A stretch of 64,000 nucleotides of DNA, taken from NCBI GenBank assembly GCA_963706515.1, contig CAVPMW010000002.1, positions 186,001-250,000 of the forward strand, in the 5' to 3' direction. The translations under genes and the position numbers were made by a program. The stretch is from CAVPMW01 sp963706515 (GTDB lineage: Bacteria > Chloroflexota > Anaerolineae > Anaerolineales > UBA4823). This document shows, piece by piece, positions 8,926 to 16,791 of the stretch. The first letter of the stretch is position 1. Every line of letters begins with the position of its first letter. Below the pieces are notes generated by a model. It was given only the letters and a program-made list of their open reading frames with translations, did no database searches and had not been told where the DNA came from.

Positions 8926-10623
8926 TTATTCTTTAGGTGCGCCTGTCTTGATCCAGTCAATTACTAGTTGCAGCTCGCTCGGACTGAGCTGGCCGAAATG
9001 GGCTTCTGCCCCGGATTGCTTGGCAACCAACGTGCTGTTGGTTGGATCGCCAGGGACGACTACGGGGCCTGTTGAGCTTCCTTTCATCAAACCCTCATAA
9101 GTCGTAAGGTTTAAACCCATAATGTTTGCAGTCTCATTATGACATGCACCGCATTTTCCGTTAAGGATTGGCAGGATAGTAGCCTGGTAAGTCACCGCGG
9201 CACCTGGTATCGGAGTGGGTATTGGCGCCGGAGTTGGAATCTGTGATTGCAGGGCAGAACGCAAAGCAGGAGCGTCAAAGCCGGCATAAGTCCATGAACT
9301 GCCATGGCAGGCGCTGTTGGAGCAAAATGAAGTGTTGCTGACGCCTCCCGGATCGTCCGTTTTATGACAGCTGCTGCAGGTGGCATCGAACGCGCTCCGG
9401 TGCAGGGTGATCCAATTCGCATTTTTATGTGTCTCTGGCTCGGGACCGCGACTGATTTCAATATCCGTCACAAAATCCTGTGGCCCGGCAACCTTGGGGA
9501 TGGAATGGCACAGGTTGCATTCCAGGCGGATCGCCTGCTGTGATTCGTCCAAATGTTTGCCATCATGGCAGCGGAAACATCCTGGCGAGTACATATGCCC
9601 AATATTGTTGGGGTGGGTATCCCAGGAGGATTTCTGCTCGGGAAAGACTGACTGCGTATAAATATCTTGAAGGACTTTTATTGCGTCCCGGACCTTAGTT
9701 TGATTGGCAGTGTAATAGTCGGGATAATACGCCTGGTAATACCCCTCCAAACCGGCAATTCCGTTTAAACCCTCCTGGGACGAAGTATATGGTGCACTTA
9801 AGACTTCGACGCCTTTAAGTTTTATTTCCGGAATGGATGGATCGATCAACCCCCGTGTGAGAGATTCATCGACGGATACTTCAGGTTGGTTTACCAGGTG
9901 GGTGATCCGGTTGTGACAGGTAATGCAGTCCATCTCCTTCAGCTTGGTAGAGTCGATTGAGGCTGGATCGAAACCGGAAGTGATGTCGGTAAACTCATTA
10001 AACGATCCATCTTCATTCATAACCCGGATATAGGGGATGTTTTGTTCTTCTTTATCTGTTGGATAATAATATATTGGGTTCTCGACGTGCCAATGGATGC
10101 CTTTTCCCAGCCCGATTCGTTTAGAGCCGCCCCCTGTTTTCACCTCGAGATAAGTAGTAACGGGTGTGTTGTCTTTATCAGGTAAATATGATTTTAGCTC
10201 GACAAAGCTGTCATTCGAGAATTTTTCTGGGAAGTGGCATTTCTCGCAAGTCTCCCTGGCTGGGCGCATATCATCGGCAGTGATTGGGAATTGGTACTTA
10301 TGGAATATTGTTTTAGTAACATGCCGGATATCCCCTGCCTTCCGAGTGATTTGGGTAGTGATGAAATCCCTCCCGATATGGCACTCGACACACTTGATTC
10401 GGGCGTGCGGCGAGGTAAGATACGAATTAAACTCAGGCGGCATGGTATGGCAGGTCGTGCCACAGAACTGCGAAGAATTCGTATAATCCCAGGCATATGC
10501 TGTACCCACCATTAGACTTAATGTAAGAAACCCCAGCAGGGCGTATGGTAAGACCTTGACCCACAACGGTGCACCGCTGGGGGGAAAGAAGAAGCTTTTT
10601 ACCCATCTTCCAAACCGTTTCAT
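8926..10623 (-). CDS. NrfH-like multiheme cytochrome c with C-terminal monoheme module
   Basis: 565 residues from the ATG at 10623, preferred over 10632 because GGAG lies only about two bases before the latter. An N-terminal membrane anchor (about 20-45) is followed by a NapC/NrfH-like start whose first heme site is CGTTCH (CX3CH). Then come CVECH, CEKCH, CITCH, CFRCH, CNLCH, CSSCH, an unusual CSNSACH (CX4CH), a Pro-rich linker and a final CGACH domain of about 80 residues, nine potential hemes in all. The last domain matches the tail of the neighbouring cytochrome b. NapC/NrfH proteins oxidise menaquinol and hand electrons to periplasmic partners. Confidence 0.88.
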   Translation of the reverse strand: MKRFGRWVKSFFFPPSGAPLWVKVLPYALLGFLTLSLMVGTAYAWDYTNSSQFCGTTCHTMPPEFNSYLTSPHARIKCVECHIGRDFITTQITRKAGDIRHVTKTIFHKYQFPITADDMRPARETCEKCHFPEKFSNDSFVELKSYLPDKDNTPVTTYLEVKTGGGSKRIGLGKGIHWHVENPIYYYPTDKEEQNIPYIRVMNEDGSFNEFTDITSGFDPASIDSTKLKEMDCITCHNRITHLVNQPEVSVDESLTRGLIDPSIPEIKLKGVEVLSAPYTSSQEGLNGIAGLEGYYQAYYPDYYTANQTKVRDAIKVLQDIYTQSVFPEQKSSWDTHPNNIGHMYSPGCFRCHDGKHLDESQQAIRLECNLCHSIPKVAGPQDFVTDIEISRGPEPETHKNANWITLHRSAFDATCSSCHKTDDPGGVSNTSFCSNSACHGSSWTYAGFDAPALRSALQSQIPTPAPIPTPIPGAAVTYQATILPILNGKCGACHNETANIMGLNLTTYEGLMKGSSTGPVVVPGDPTNSTLVAKQSGAEAHFGQLSPSELQLVIDWIKTGAPKE

Positions 10624-10694
10624 TGGATGCATTCTCCTCTGACCGGAATTTTGTAGCTAATTACACGAATTCCGTCCTGTTCGGTACCATTGGA

Positions 10695-11900
10695 CTACTG
10701 CTCCGCGCCAGCGTCGATCCAATTCTTGATCTGCTCCAGCTCAGCGGAGGTCAGCTGCCCGGGATGTCCGCCTGCGGTTTGAATTTTAACCAACAGGCTG
10801 TTTTGTGAGTCGCCTGGCTGGATAACAGCCCCAGTTTGGCCTCCAGCGGTCAAACCGGCATAACTGGTCAGGTCCAGACCGCCGATATTAGTGGTAGGGT
10901 TATGGCAGCCAGTGCATTTCGCATTGAGAAGCTCCCCGATGCCTCCCTCCCAGGAAGTGGCAGCCAGCGGAGAGGAAGTCGAGGTCGGTCGCGGGGTTGG
11001 CAGAGGCGTAGGAGTGAGCGGGACGAATATCGCCACTGTTTCGATAGGCTGAGGAAGGGTAGCGAGGGCGGTTGTTTCGTGGGTAGAAAACCACAGGATC
11101 CAGGTCAGCCCTACGACAGCAATCACACCATATACTGGCCAAAACACGATCGATCTTTTTCGTTTTAGGACTGGATCGACCGGTTTTTGAGTTATGCCGG
11201 CCTTGATATCAGCAAACTCAAGGGGATGCTCATCGAGCATCTGCTCTTCGTTCAGCTTACCATTGAACATGCTCTTATTCCGGGTTTTTATCAGCACGGA
11301 GTAAAAATGCCAGATCAATATTGAAAGCACAGCCAGGATTGCCTCTGCACCATGCGCATACTTCGCAGCTGGAACGACCTGCCCAGGAAATATTCTTGTC
11401 CAGGTAATCGGGTTCCACATGATCGCGCCGGTGATGACCATGATAACTGTCCCCCAAACAACTGCGAAGTACTCAATTTTTTCCTCGAACGTGTAACGAG
11501 CCTGCTGGGGTTTCTTTTTCGTGAAACCATAATAATAACCCAACGCGTCCAGCGCCCTGCGGACATCGAACAGTGATGGAAGCATGGTCATCGATTTTTG
11601 CTGCACGAATACCCGATATCCGACTGCACCAATATGGTATACGATGCAGATGAGCATCACTACCGCCGCGCTGTGATGGATCAAGCGGTCATTTTCTATT
11701 CCTCCAACGACTCCATTCACAAACCAATCAGAGATCGGTGAAAGGGGGAACTTTTGTACGAGACCGGTAATGGCTAATACAGTAAAGGAGGTGATAAAAA
11801 CCCAGTGCTCAACCCTTTCCGCAATCGTAAAGCGTTTAATAACCGGCTGGGGTTGAGGGCGTGGTTCTGGAGCATTGACTTCGGGAAGAGGCTCAGCCAT
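10695..11900 (-). CDS. Cytochrome b561-like membrane protein fused to a cytochrome c domain
   Basis: 401 residues from the ATG at 11900, which has AAGGAG upstream and overlaps the previous stop by 8 bp; a start at 11942 would run deep into the upstream gene. Four membrane helices carry likely heme-b histidines (VEHWVF, IHHSAAVV, YAHGAEAIL, IWHFYSVL). A fifth helix (about 262-283) leads through a Pro/Thr linker to a monoheme domain with CTGCH. That domain is nearly the same as the C-terminus of the downstream NrfH-like protein (GLDLTSYAGL, GQLTSAELEQI against GLNLTTYEGL, GQLSPSELQLV). It probably passes quinol electrons to the adjoining multiheme proteins. Confidence 0.88.
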   Translation of the reverse strand: MAEPLPEVNAPEPRPQPQPVIKRFTIAERVEHWVFITSFTVLAITGLVQKFPLSPISDWFVNGVVGGIENDRLIHHSAAVVMLICIVYHIGAVGYRVFVQQKSMTMLPSLFDVRRALDALGYYYGFTKKKPQQARYTFEEKIEYFAVVWGTVIMVITGAIMWNPITWTRIFPGQVVPAAKYAHGAEAILAVLSILIWHFYSVLIKTRNKSMFNGKLNEEQMLDEHPLEFADIKAGITQKPVDPVLKRKRSIVFWPVYGVIAVVGLTWILWFSTHETTALATLPQPIETVAIFVPLTPTPLPTPRPTSTSSPLAATSWEGGIGELLNAKCTGCHNPTTNIGGLDLTSYAGLTAGGQTGAVIQPGDSQNSLLVKIQTAGGHPGQLTSAELEQIKNWIDAGAEQ

Positions 11901-13023
11901 TATGCTTCTCCTTGCGACGATTGATGATCCGGCGAGCGCCATCCCCCAATACGAATAAGAGCATAAATCCGATTACACTCGGGATGAATATTTTGTAAAA
12001 GAGGTTGACCAGATATACCAGTGGGAACTCCTGCAAGCTGGGTTCGTAATGGTTCATCCACGCAGTGGGGAAGTTTGCAGTAGCATCCGGGTGGCAGCGC
12101 CGGCAGGTAATTAATAAATTCTCCTTCATTACCGTGCTATGCGGATCGTCAGGTTTTTTAATATCATGGATGCCATGACAATCGATGCATACCGGCTTAT
12201 TCGTCTGCTGCCCTGGGGCTTTCGCATCGAAAATTACAGTTTTTCCATGGAAGTCAGATATATAACTATTTAATACGTTGGTTCCGATGCCATACTTTCC
12301 CATTAAATTAGGGTCGGTATGGCATTTTGCACAAATTTCTGGGGAATACAAGGCAAATGGTTCAGTGGAAGGTCCCTGGACGTTATGGACCCCATGACAA
12401 TCGATACAGGTAGGGACATCGGGGTTTCCTTCCCCGAGTAATGCTTCCCCATGGACGCTATCTTTGTACAAATTGTATATTTCGGAATGACAGCGCTCGC
12501 AGGTTTGAGGGATGCGCGATCTGGGCTGGTTGGGGGATTGCACATTATGCGCACCGTGGCAATCTGTACAGGTTGCTGCGTTCAGGTTTCCTTCCGCCAA
12601 TGCCTTGGCATGTACGCTATCCTGGGTTTTTGTAGCGTTCGCAGAGTGACAGCGTGCGCAGTCTGAATTGAGCTGTAGAGTTAATTCACGCGCAGTTTGA
12701 GCGGTTGTGGGGGGATGTGGATAGGTGCGAATATCGGTATGGCATTGAACGCAGGCATACCCTTTTTGCCCATGAACTGAGTCATGGAAAGTGGTTGAGT
12801 CTATGGTCGAATAAACCTGCTCACCGGATGGGAGGCTGAAATATTGGTCGGGCTTGCCATGGCAGGATAAACAATAATCATTGGAAACGCCGGGTTGTTG
12901 AGAATTTTCTTCTGGGGAGGCTGGGGTCGGGGTTTGCGCGTATGCCTGGCTTGCGAAAAGAAACGAGAGGATTAATGGAATCAATCCCAGACCGGGCAGC
13001 CACAATCTGTATCGAATTCTCAC
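11893..13023 (-). CDS. Nonaheme c-type cytochrome with C-terminal membrane helix
   Basis: 376 residues from GTG 13023. The ATG at 13038 overlaps the GGAGG ribosome site, and GTG 13023 lies eight bases after it. A signal peptide ends near SQAYAQ; nine CxxCH sites follow (CLSCH, CVQCH, CARCH, CTDCH, CERCH, CIDCH, CAKCH, CIDCH, CRRCH), with repeated DSVHG and CHGVHN patterns. A membrane helix near residues 340-362 and a basic tail finish the protein. It heads a three-gene minus-strand operon (nonaheme, cytochrome b-c, NrfH-like) that looks like a complete quinol-to-periplasm electron route. The final acceptor is unknown. Confidence 0.9.
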   Translation of the reverse strand: MRIRYRLWLPGLGLIPLILSFLFASQAYAQTPTPASPEENSQQPGVSNDYCLSCHGKPDQYFSLPSGEQVYSTIDSTTFHDSVHGQKGYACVQCHTDIRTYPHPPTTAQTARELTLQLNSDCARCHSANATKTQDSVHAKALAEGNLNAATCTDCHGAHNVQSPNQPRSRIPQTCERCHSEIYNLYKDSVHGEALLGEGNPDVPTCIDCHGVHNVQGPSTEPFALYSPEICAKCHTDPNLMGKYGIGTNVLNSYISDFHGKTVIFDAKAPGQQTNKPVCIDCHGIHDIKKPDDPHSTVMKENLLITCRRCHPDATANFPTAWMNHYEPSLQEFPLVYLVNLFYKIFIPSVIGFMLLFVLGDGARRIINRRKEKHNG

Positions 13024-13055
13024 CAATGAAACCTCCATCTGGAATCGGGTTTTCG

Positions 13056-13125
13056 GAACTCAACGGATTTCCGAAATTAACCCGGTTATTTTGTCACAAT
13101 AAACTATTCCTGGTAAAGTGACAAA
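13056..13125 (-). promoter_or_regulatory. Two dyads upstream of the minus-strand cytochrome operon
   Basis: TTTCGGAA...TTCCGAAA lies in the leader just upstream of the first gene, near 13056-13077. TTTGTCAC (13090-13097) and GTGACAAA (13118-13125) form an exact 8-bp inverted repeat further upstream. Both are good candidates for operators. No convincing -35/-10 pair was found. Confidence 0.4.
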
Positions 13126-13164
13126 TATCATCAATTTTTATCGAATTTAGTCTTATTGAATAAT

Positions 13165-13192
13165 CTGCACGGGTATCGGATTACCCGTGCAG
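13165..13192 (-). terminator. Hairpin after the collagen-like cytochrome gene
   Basis: Perfect 11-bp stem CTGCACGGGTA / TACCCGTGCAG with a 6-nt loop, 29 bp after the stop at 13221. The following minus-strand bases are AT-rich but not a T-run, so termination strength is uncertain. Confidence 0.5.
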
Positions 13193-13220
13193 TTTGTGGT
13201 GGACCTGAGCAAGCAAGAAA

Positions 13221-14462
13221 TTATTTCGGCTGGTGATAGCCAACCGCAGCGGCGATCAATTCTTCATCGGTCTTTGCCAGCGGTCCATTGGGGAGATGGC
13301 AGTGCCGGCAGGCAGAATCCAGAGTAATCAGAGGATTCGCGGATTGTCCATCTTCGGAGAATTGGGCAATTTGATTCGGATCAATAGCCATCACATGACT
13401 GCGCATATCGCCAGTGAACTTTGCCGGATCTCCCCAGGCAGATTTTATGATGCGTGGCATGTGACACTGCACGCAAGGGAGCTCCATTGCCGTGTGCGGG
13501 GCAACATTCTGGGTTTGGGCTTCCTTAAAGTGACAATTCTTGCATTCTGTTTCGGTGGTAGGCGACTTTGCCTGTTTAAGCGCCACCACACCTTCGTGCG
13601 GGTTGTGGCAATCCACACAGTCCAGTATTCTGTGTTTGCTTTGATTAAGGTCCTGATAGACATCCTGATGATCGATAAAGCCGCCTGCTGCCTGGACCGG
13701 GTCCGTGTACTGCGGAAGGTGGCATTTGCGGCAGGTCTCAGAATCGCGATTGATCTGCATGGCAAAGCCCTTAGGGTTCTGGGCATGCAAGCTTCCAGGA
13801 CCGTGGCATTCTTCGCATTTAACCCCGGGTTCTACCCAAGTGCCAACCGATCCCGGCAGCTTATCCTGGTTCCCCTGTGGGTTGTACCCGGTTGTGTGGC
13901 AGGCGCCGCAGTTATTTACCAATTTTTCTTCGCCGGAGTGAAATGTTGCCCAGCCGGGTTCCTTTCCCAGGAGGGAGTTAGGCAGATTCCATTGATTTTG
14001 ATAGGTCGTATCCCCTGTTTTTCCTGGCGCATCCGTAATGACATAGCCATTTTTGTCGATAAAGCGCGCTTTCCAGTTATATCCACCGACGACATAGAGA
14101 ATGTCCTTCCAGGTATAACCTTGAGGGACTTGACCTACCTGGGTATACGGATAGGTAGGTGTTTTACCGTCTGCGATTTGATTGAGACTCCAGGCATGAC
14201 CGGTCTTCATGAAACTATCATAGATGTCTTTGTGACAGGCGCTGCAAGTTTGTGCACCGACGTACTGCGCAGCTGCAGATGCGACTTCACCTTTTGGTCC
14301 CGCTGGCCCGGCTGTTCCGGGTGGTCCCATCGGGCCTTCAGGACCCGCCGGTCCGGCAGGTCCAACTGGGCCGATCGGACCTTGTTGCGCTTGTGAGCAC
14401 GAAGTTAAAATGAGTGCTAAAAATATGAACCAAATGAAAGCATTTCTAAATATTCTTTGCAT
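13221..14462 (-). CDS. Octaheme cytochrome c lipoprotein with a collagen-like stalk
   Basis: 413 residues. A lipoprotein signal ends in LTSC (Cys 22). Residues 27-59 form about eleven uninterrupted Gly-X-Y triplets (GPIGPVGPAGPAGPEG and on to GPKGE), a short collagen-like rod. Eight CxxCH sites follow: CSACH, CGACH, CEECH, CRKCH, CVDCH, CKNCH, CVQCH, CRHCH. The GGYNWKARFIDKNGY segment between the first two is typical of cytochrome c-554/multiheme lipoproteins. The ATG has GGAG at good spacing. A lipid-anchored cytochrome on a rigid stalk is unusual and could reach through a thick envelope to an outside acceptor. It is separate from the downstream operon. Confidence 0.9.
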   Translation of the reverse strand: MQRIFRNAFIWFIFLALILTSCSQAQQGPIGPVGPAGPAGPEGPMGPPGTAGPAGPKGEVASAAAQYVGAQTCSACHKDIYDSFMKTGHAWSLNQIADGKTPTYPYTQVGQVPQGYTWKDILYVVGGYNWKARFIDKNGYVITDAPGKTGDTTYQNQWNLPNSLLGKEPGWATFHSGEEKLVNNCGACHTTGYNPQGNQDKLPGSVGTWVEPGVKCEECHGPGSLHAQNPKGFAMQINRDSETCRKCHLPQYTDPVQAAGGFIDHQDVYQDLNQSKHRILDCVDCHNPHEGVVALKQAKSPTTETECKNCHFKEAQTQNVAPHTAMELPCVQCHMPRIIKSAWGDPAKFTGDMRSHVMAIDPNQIAQFSEDGQSANPLITLDSACRHCHLPNGPLAKTDEELIAAAVGYHQPK

Positions 14463-14506
14463 TCAGCATCTCCTTGAATTTTTTCTCTGTCGTGTGCAGC
14501 GAACTG

Positions 14507-14561
14507 AGCAATTCGCCGATAGAAATATTATGATCGACTAGTCAGCATTCGGCGAATTGCT
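14507..14561. repeat. Copy 3 of the dispersed palindromic repeat
   Basis: Arms AGCAATTCGCCGA (14507-14519) and TCGGCGAATTGCT (14549-14561), perfect over 13 bp, spacer 29 nt containing ATTATGA. It lies 45 bp upstream of the collagen-like cytochrome start. Its arms match copy 2 at 2845-2897. Confidence 0.6.
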
Positions 14562-14583
14562 GAAGTTAAGTTACTAACTTCAG
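14560..14583. repeat. Perfect dyad between repeat copies 3 and 4
   Basis: CTGAAGTTA / TAACTTCAG, 9-bp arms around a 6-nt centre. It has the size and compactness of a dimeric regulator site and lies in the 486-bp divergent gap between the cytochrome gene and aspS. Confidence 0.5.
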
Positions 14584-14586
14584 GGA

Positions 14587-14636
14587 TTGGCCGAATTTAA
14601 CATTTCGGATTGTAAAAAATACTTTCGGCCAATCAC
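14587..14636. repeat. Copy 4 of the dispersed palindromic repeat
   Basis: Inverted arms GATTGGCCGAA (14585-14595) and TTCGGCCAATC (14624-14634), perfect over 11 bp. Shares both ends and the TTGTAAAAA.TACTTT interior with copy 1 at 1951-2000, with the same 50-bp length. Confidence 0.55.
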
Positions 14637-14729
14637 AATTCAATCAAGGTATGGATAATTATATCGAATAATTAGATCAAGATTAGTTTTGATATTGAGG
14701 GAATTACGGTCACTTGCCCGGTCTGCTGT

Positions 14730-14737
14730 GCTATAAT
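14730..14737 (+). promoter_or_regulatory. Extended -10 promoter for aspS
   Basis: TATAAT at 14732-14737 preceded by TGC (TGnTATAAT). No good -35 is seen at 17 bp. Transcription from about 14744 would give a leader of about 205 nt. Confidence 0.5.
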
Positions 14738-14837
14738 TATTAAGAAATTAGTTTGAAAATAAATGGCTGGTTTAACCCATATGGAGATCTTCTGGTCATC
14801 AAACCCTTTGCTCAATAATAATAATGACGATTCAACG

Positions 14838-14932
14838 CGCAGATGCGTTTGGGTTGATGGAGAAAAAAGCGGAACCCGCTAATCTTACTCGAATCAGTTA
14901 CTCTTCGCCCGACGCATCTGCGGAGGGCGTTT
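14838..14932 (+). promoter_or_regulatory. aspS leader with mutually exclusive hairpins (attenuator, possibly T-box-like)
   Basis: CGCAGATGCGT (14838-14848) is an exact complement of ACGCATCTGCG (14912-14922). The second strand also lies inside a CGCCC...GGGCG hairpin that runs straight into eight T residues just before the ribosome site of aspS. Pairing with the upstream strand would break that terminator. A GCGGAACCCGC segment near 14870 recalls, but does not match, the T-box bulge sequence. Control by charged tRNA(Asp) is possible but not shown. Confidence 0.5.
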
Positions 14933-14948
14933 TTTTTGGAGGCAGAAT

Positions 14949-16733
14949 ATGTATAAATCACACACTTGCGGTGAGCTGCGTATCTCGGATGTAAGCAAAA
15001 CTGTGACCCTGGCAGGCTGGGTAAACCGCAGGCGAGACCACGGCGGGGTGACCTTCATTGACTTAAGGGATCGCTTTGGTATTACTCAGGTGGTTTCGGA
15101 CCCTGTCAGGTCTCCTGAGGCGCATCAGCAGTTATCGGACGTGCGCAATGAATGGGTCATCCAGATCTCAGGGACCGTCCATAGCAGACCTGCCGGAGCG
15201 GAGAACCCGAACCTGCCGACCGGGGAAATCGAAATCGAAATCCAATCGGTGAATGTGCTCAATTCTGCTAAGACACCCCCATTTTCAATTAATAAAGAAG
15301 AGGAAGTGGACGAATTGGTCCGCCTTCATTACCGTTATCTTGACTTGCGCAGAGAGCGGATGCGCCGCAATCTGGAGTTACGCCATAACGTAGTCAGATA
15401 TATACGAGATTATCTGATAAAACGCGATTTTTGGGAAATTGAAACGCCAATCTTATTCAAGACTACCCCTGAAGGCGCACGAGATTACCTCGTCCCTTCA
15501 CGCGTTCATCCCGGTGAATTCTATGCCTTACCCCAATCTCCCCAGCAATTGAAACAAATGCTGATGGTTGCCGGGATCGAGCGATATTTCCAGATCGCTC
15601 GCTGTTTTCGAGACGAGGACCAGCGTGGAGATCGCCAACCTGAGTTCACCCAGCTCGATCTAGAGATGTCCTTTATTGAACGTGAGGATATCATGCAGCT
15701 CATCGAAACGATGTTTACTCATATGGTGAGAGACCTGCTGCCTCACAAACGTTTATATCAGACCCCCTGGCCACGATTTACTTACCAGGAAGCGATGGAA
15801 CAATATGGAAAAGATAATCCGGATATTCGTTTTGACCTGCCCCTGGTAAACATCACCGATATAGCCGGTGGAAGTGGTTTTAAGGTATTCGAAGCGACCG
15901 CCGAGTCGGGAGGGCATATCCGGGGAATTAATGCCAAGGGACTGGGTGAGTACTCACGCAAAGAGATCGATGAGCTCACCGATTTCGCAAGGTCAAATGG
16001 AGCGAAAGGATTGGCTTACCTGGCAGTGAGCGCGGATGGCAATCACAGGTCTACCTTTTCTAAGTTCTTATCGGAGGACTTCTTGCACGTCCTTTTCGAG
16101 CGCATGGAGGCTTCGCCGGGGGATTTACTGCTCTTTGTCGCCGATAAGCCAGCAGTTGTATTCGAGGTATTGGGCCGGCTGCGAGTGTTGTTGGGAGAGC
16201 GCCTGGGATTGGTAGATCAAAATGTTCTCGGATTTTGTTGGGTAATCGATTTTCCATTTGTGAACTGGAATGAGGAGGAAAACCGGTGGGATCCGAGCCA
16301 CCATCTATTTACTTCTCCTATGCTGGAGGACATACCTCTCTTAGATGAGGACCCAGGCAAAGCACGGGGACAGCAATATGATCTGGTGCTCAACAACTAT
16401 GAAGTGGGCGGGGGCTCGATCCGTATCCACGACCGGGAATTGCAGGAGAAGGTTTTCAAGCTGATCGGCCTGGATCCGGACGTAGCGCGCGAGCGTTTTG
16501 GGCATATGCTGGAAGCATTTGAATACGGGACGCCTCCCCACGGCGGAATCGCGCCGGGGATCGATCGAATTTGCATGCTGCTGGCGGATGAGCCAAACAT
16601 CCGAGAGGTGATTGCCTTCCCCAAGAACCAGGCTGCCCGTGATCTCATGGCAGATGCGCCCTCAATGGTTGAACCGAAACAGCTCGAGGAGCTTCATATT
16701 CAGGTGGTGCTGCCTGAAGAGGCGCGTTCCTGA
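14949..16733 (+). CDS. aspS: Aspartyl-tRNA synthetase, bacterial type
   Basis: 594 residues, the usual length. An N-terminal OB-fold anticodon-binding domain (1-105, with HTCGELR and VNRRRDHGGVTFIDLRD) is followed by the class II catalytic core: motif 2 FRDEDQRGDRQPEFTQLDLE near 222, the bacterial GAD insertion (about 290-420), and motif 3 GIAPGIDRICML near 535. It charges tRNA(Asp), or both Asp and Asn tRNAs in organisms lacking AsnRS; which applies here cannot be decided. GGAGG precedes the ATG. Its structured leader suggests attenuation. Confidence 0.97.
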   Translation: MYKSHTCGELRISDVSKTVTLAGWVNRRRDHGGVTFIDLRDRFGITQVVSDPVRSPEAHQQLSDVRNEWVIQISGTVHSRPAGAENPNLPTGEIEIEIQSVNVLNSAKTPPFSINKEEEVDELVRLHYRYLDLRRERMRRNLELRHNVVRYIRDYLIKRDFWEIETPILFKTTPEGARDYLVPSRVHPGEFYALPQSPQQLKQMLMVAGIERYFQIARCFRDEDQRGDRQPEFTQLDLEMSFIEREDIMQLIETMFTHMVRDLLPHKRLYQTPWPRFTYQEAMEQYGKDNPDIRFDLPLVNITDIAGGSGFKVFEATAESGGHIRGINAKGLGEYSRKEIDELTDFARSNGAKGLAYLAVSADGNHRSTFSKFLSEDFLHVLFERMEASPGDLLLFVADKPAVVFEVLGRLRVLLGERLGLVDQNVLGFCWVIDFPFVNWNEEENRWDPSHHLFTSPMLEDIPLLDEDPGKARGQQYDLVLNNYEVGGGSIRIHDRELQEKVFKLIGLDPDVARERFGHMLEAFEYGTPPHGGIAPGIDRICMLLADEPNIREVIAFPKNQAARDLMADAPSMVEPKQLEELHIQVVLPEEARS

Positions 16734-16776
16734 CAAAAATCTTAATAATAATTACCTACTCATGCCAGTTTTTTTA

Positions 16777-16785
16777 TGGTATAAA
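16777..16785 (+). promoter_or_regulatory. Extended -10 promoter of the 6S RNA
   Basis: TGGTATAAA, of the TGnTATAAT class, ending 6 bp before the predicted RNA start. The tmRNA promoter uses the same TGGTATAA core. Confidence 0.5.
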
Positions 16786-16791
16786 GTGGGT

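Noticed and set aside
13233..14396. 387-codon open frame on the plus strand opposite the collagen-like cytochrome
   Set aside because: It is the exact antisense of a gene with eight CxxCH sites and a lipobox; its own product has no recognisable motif and no ribosome site.
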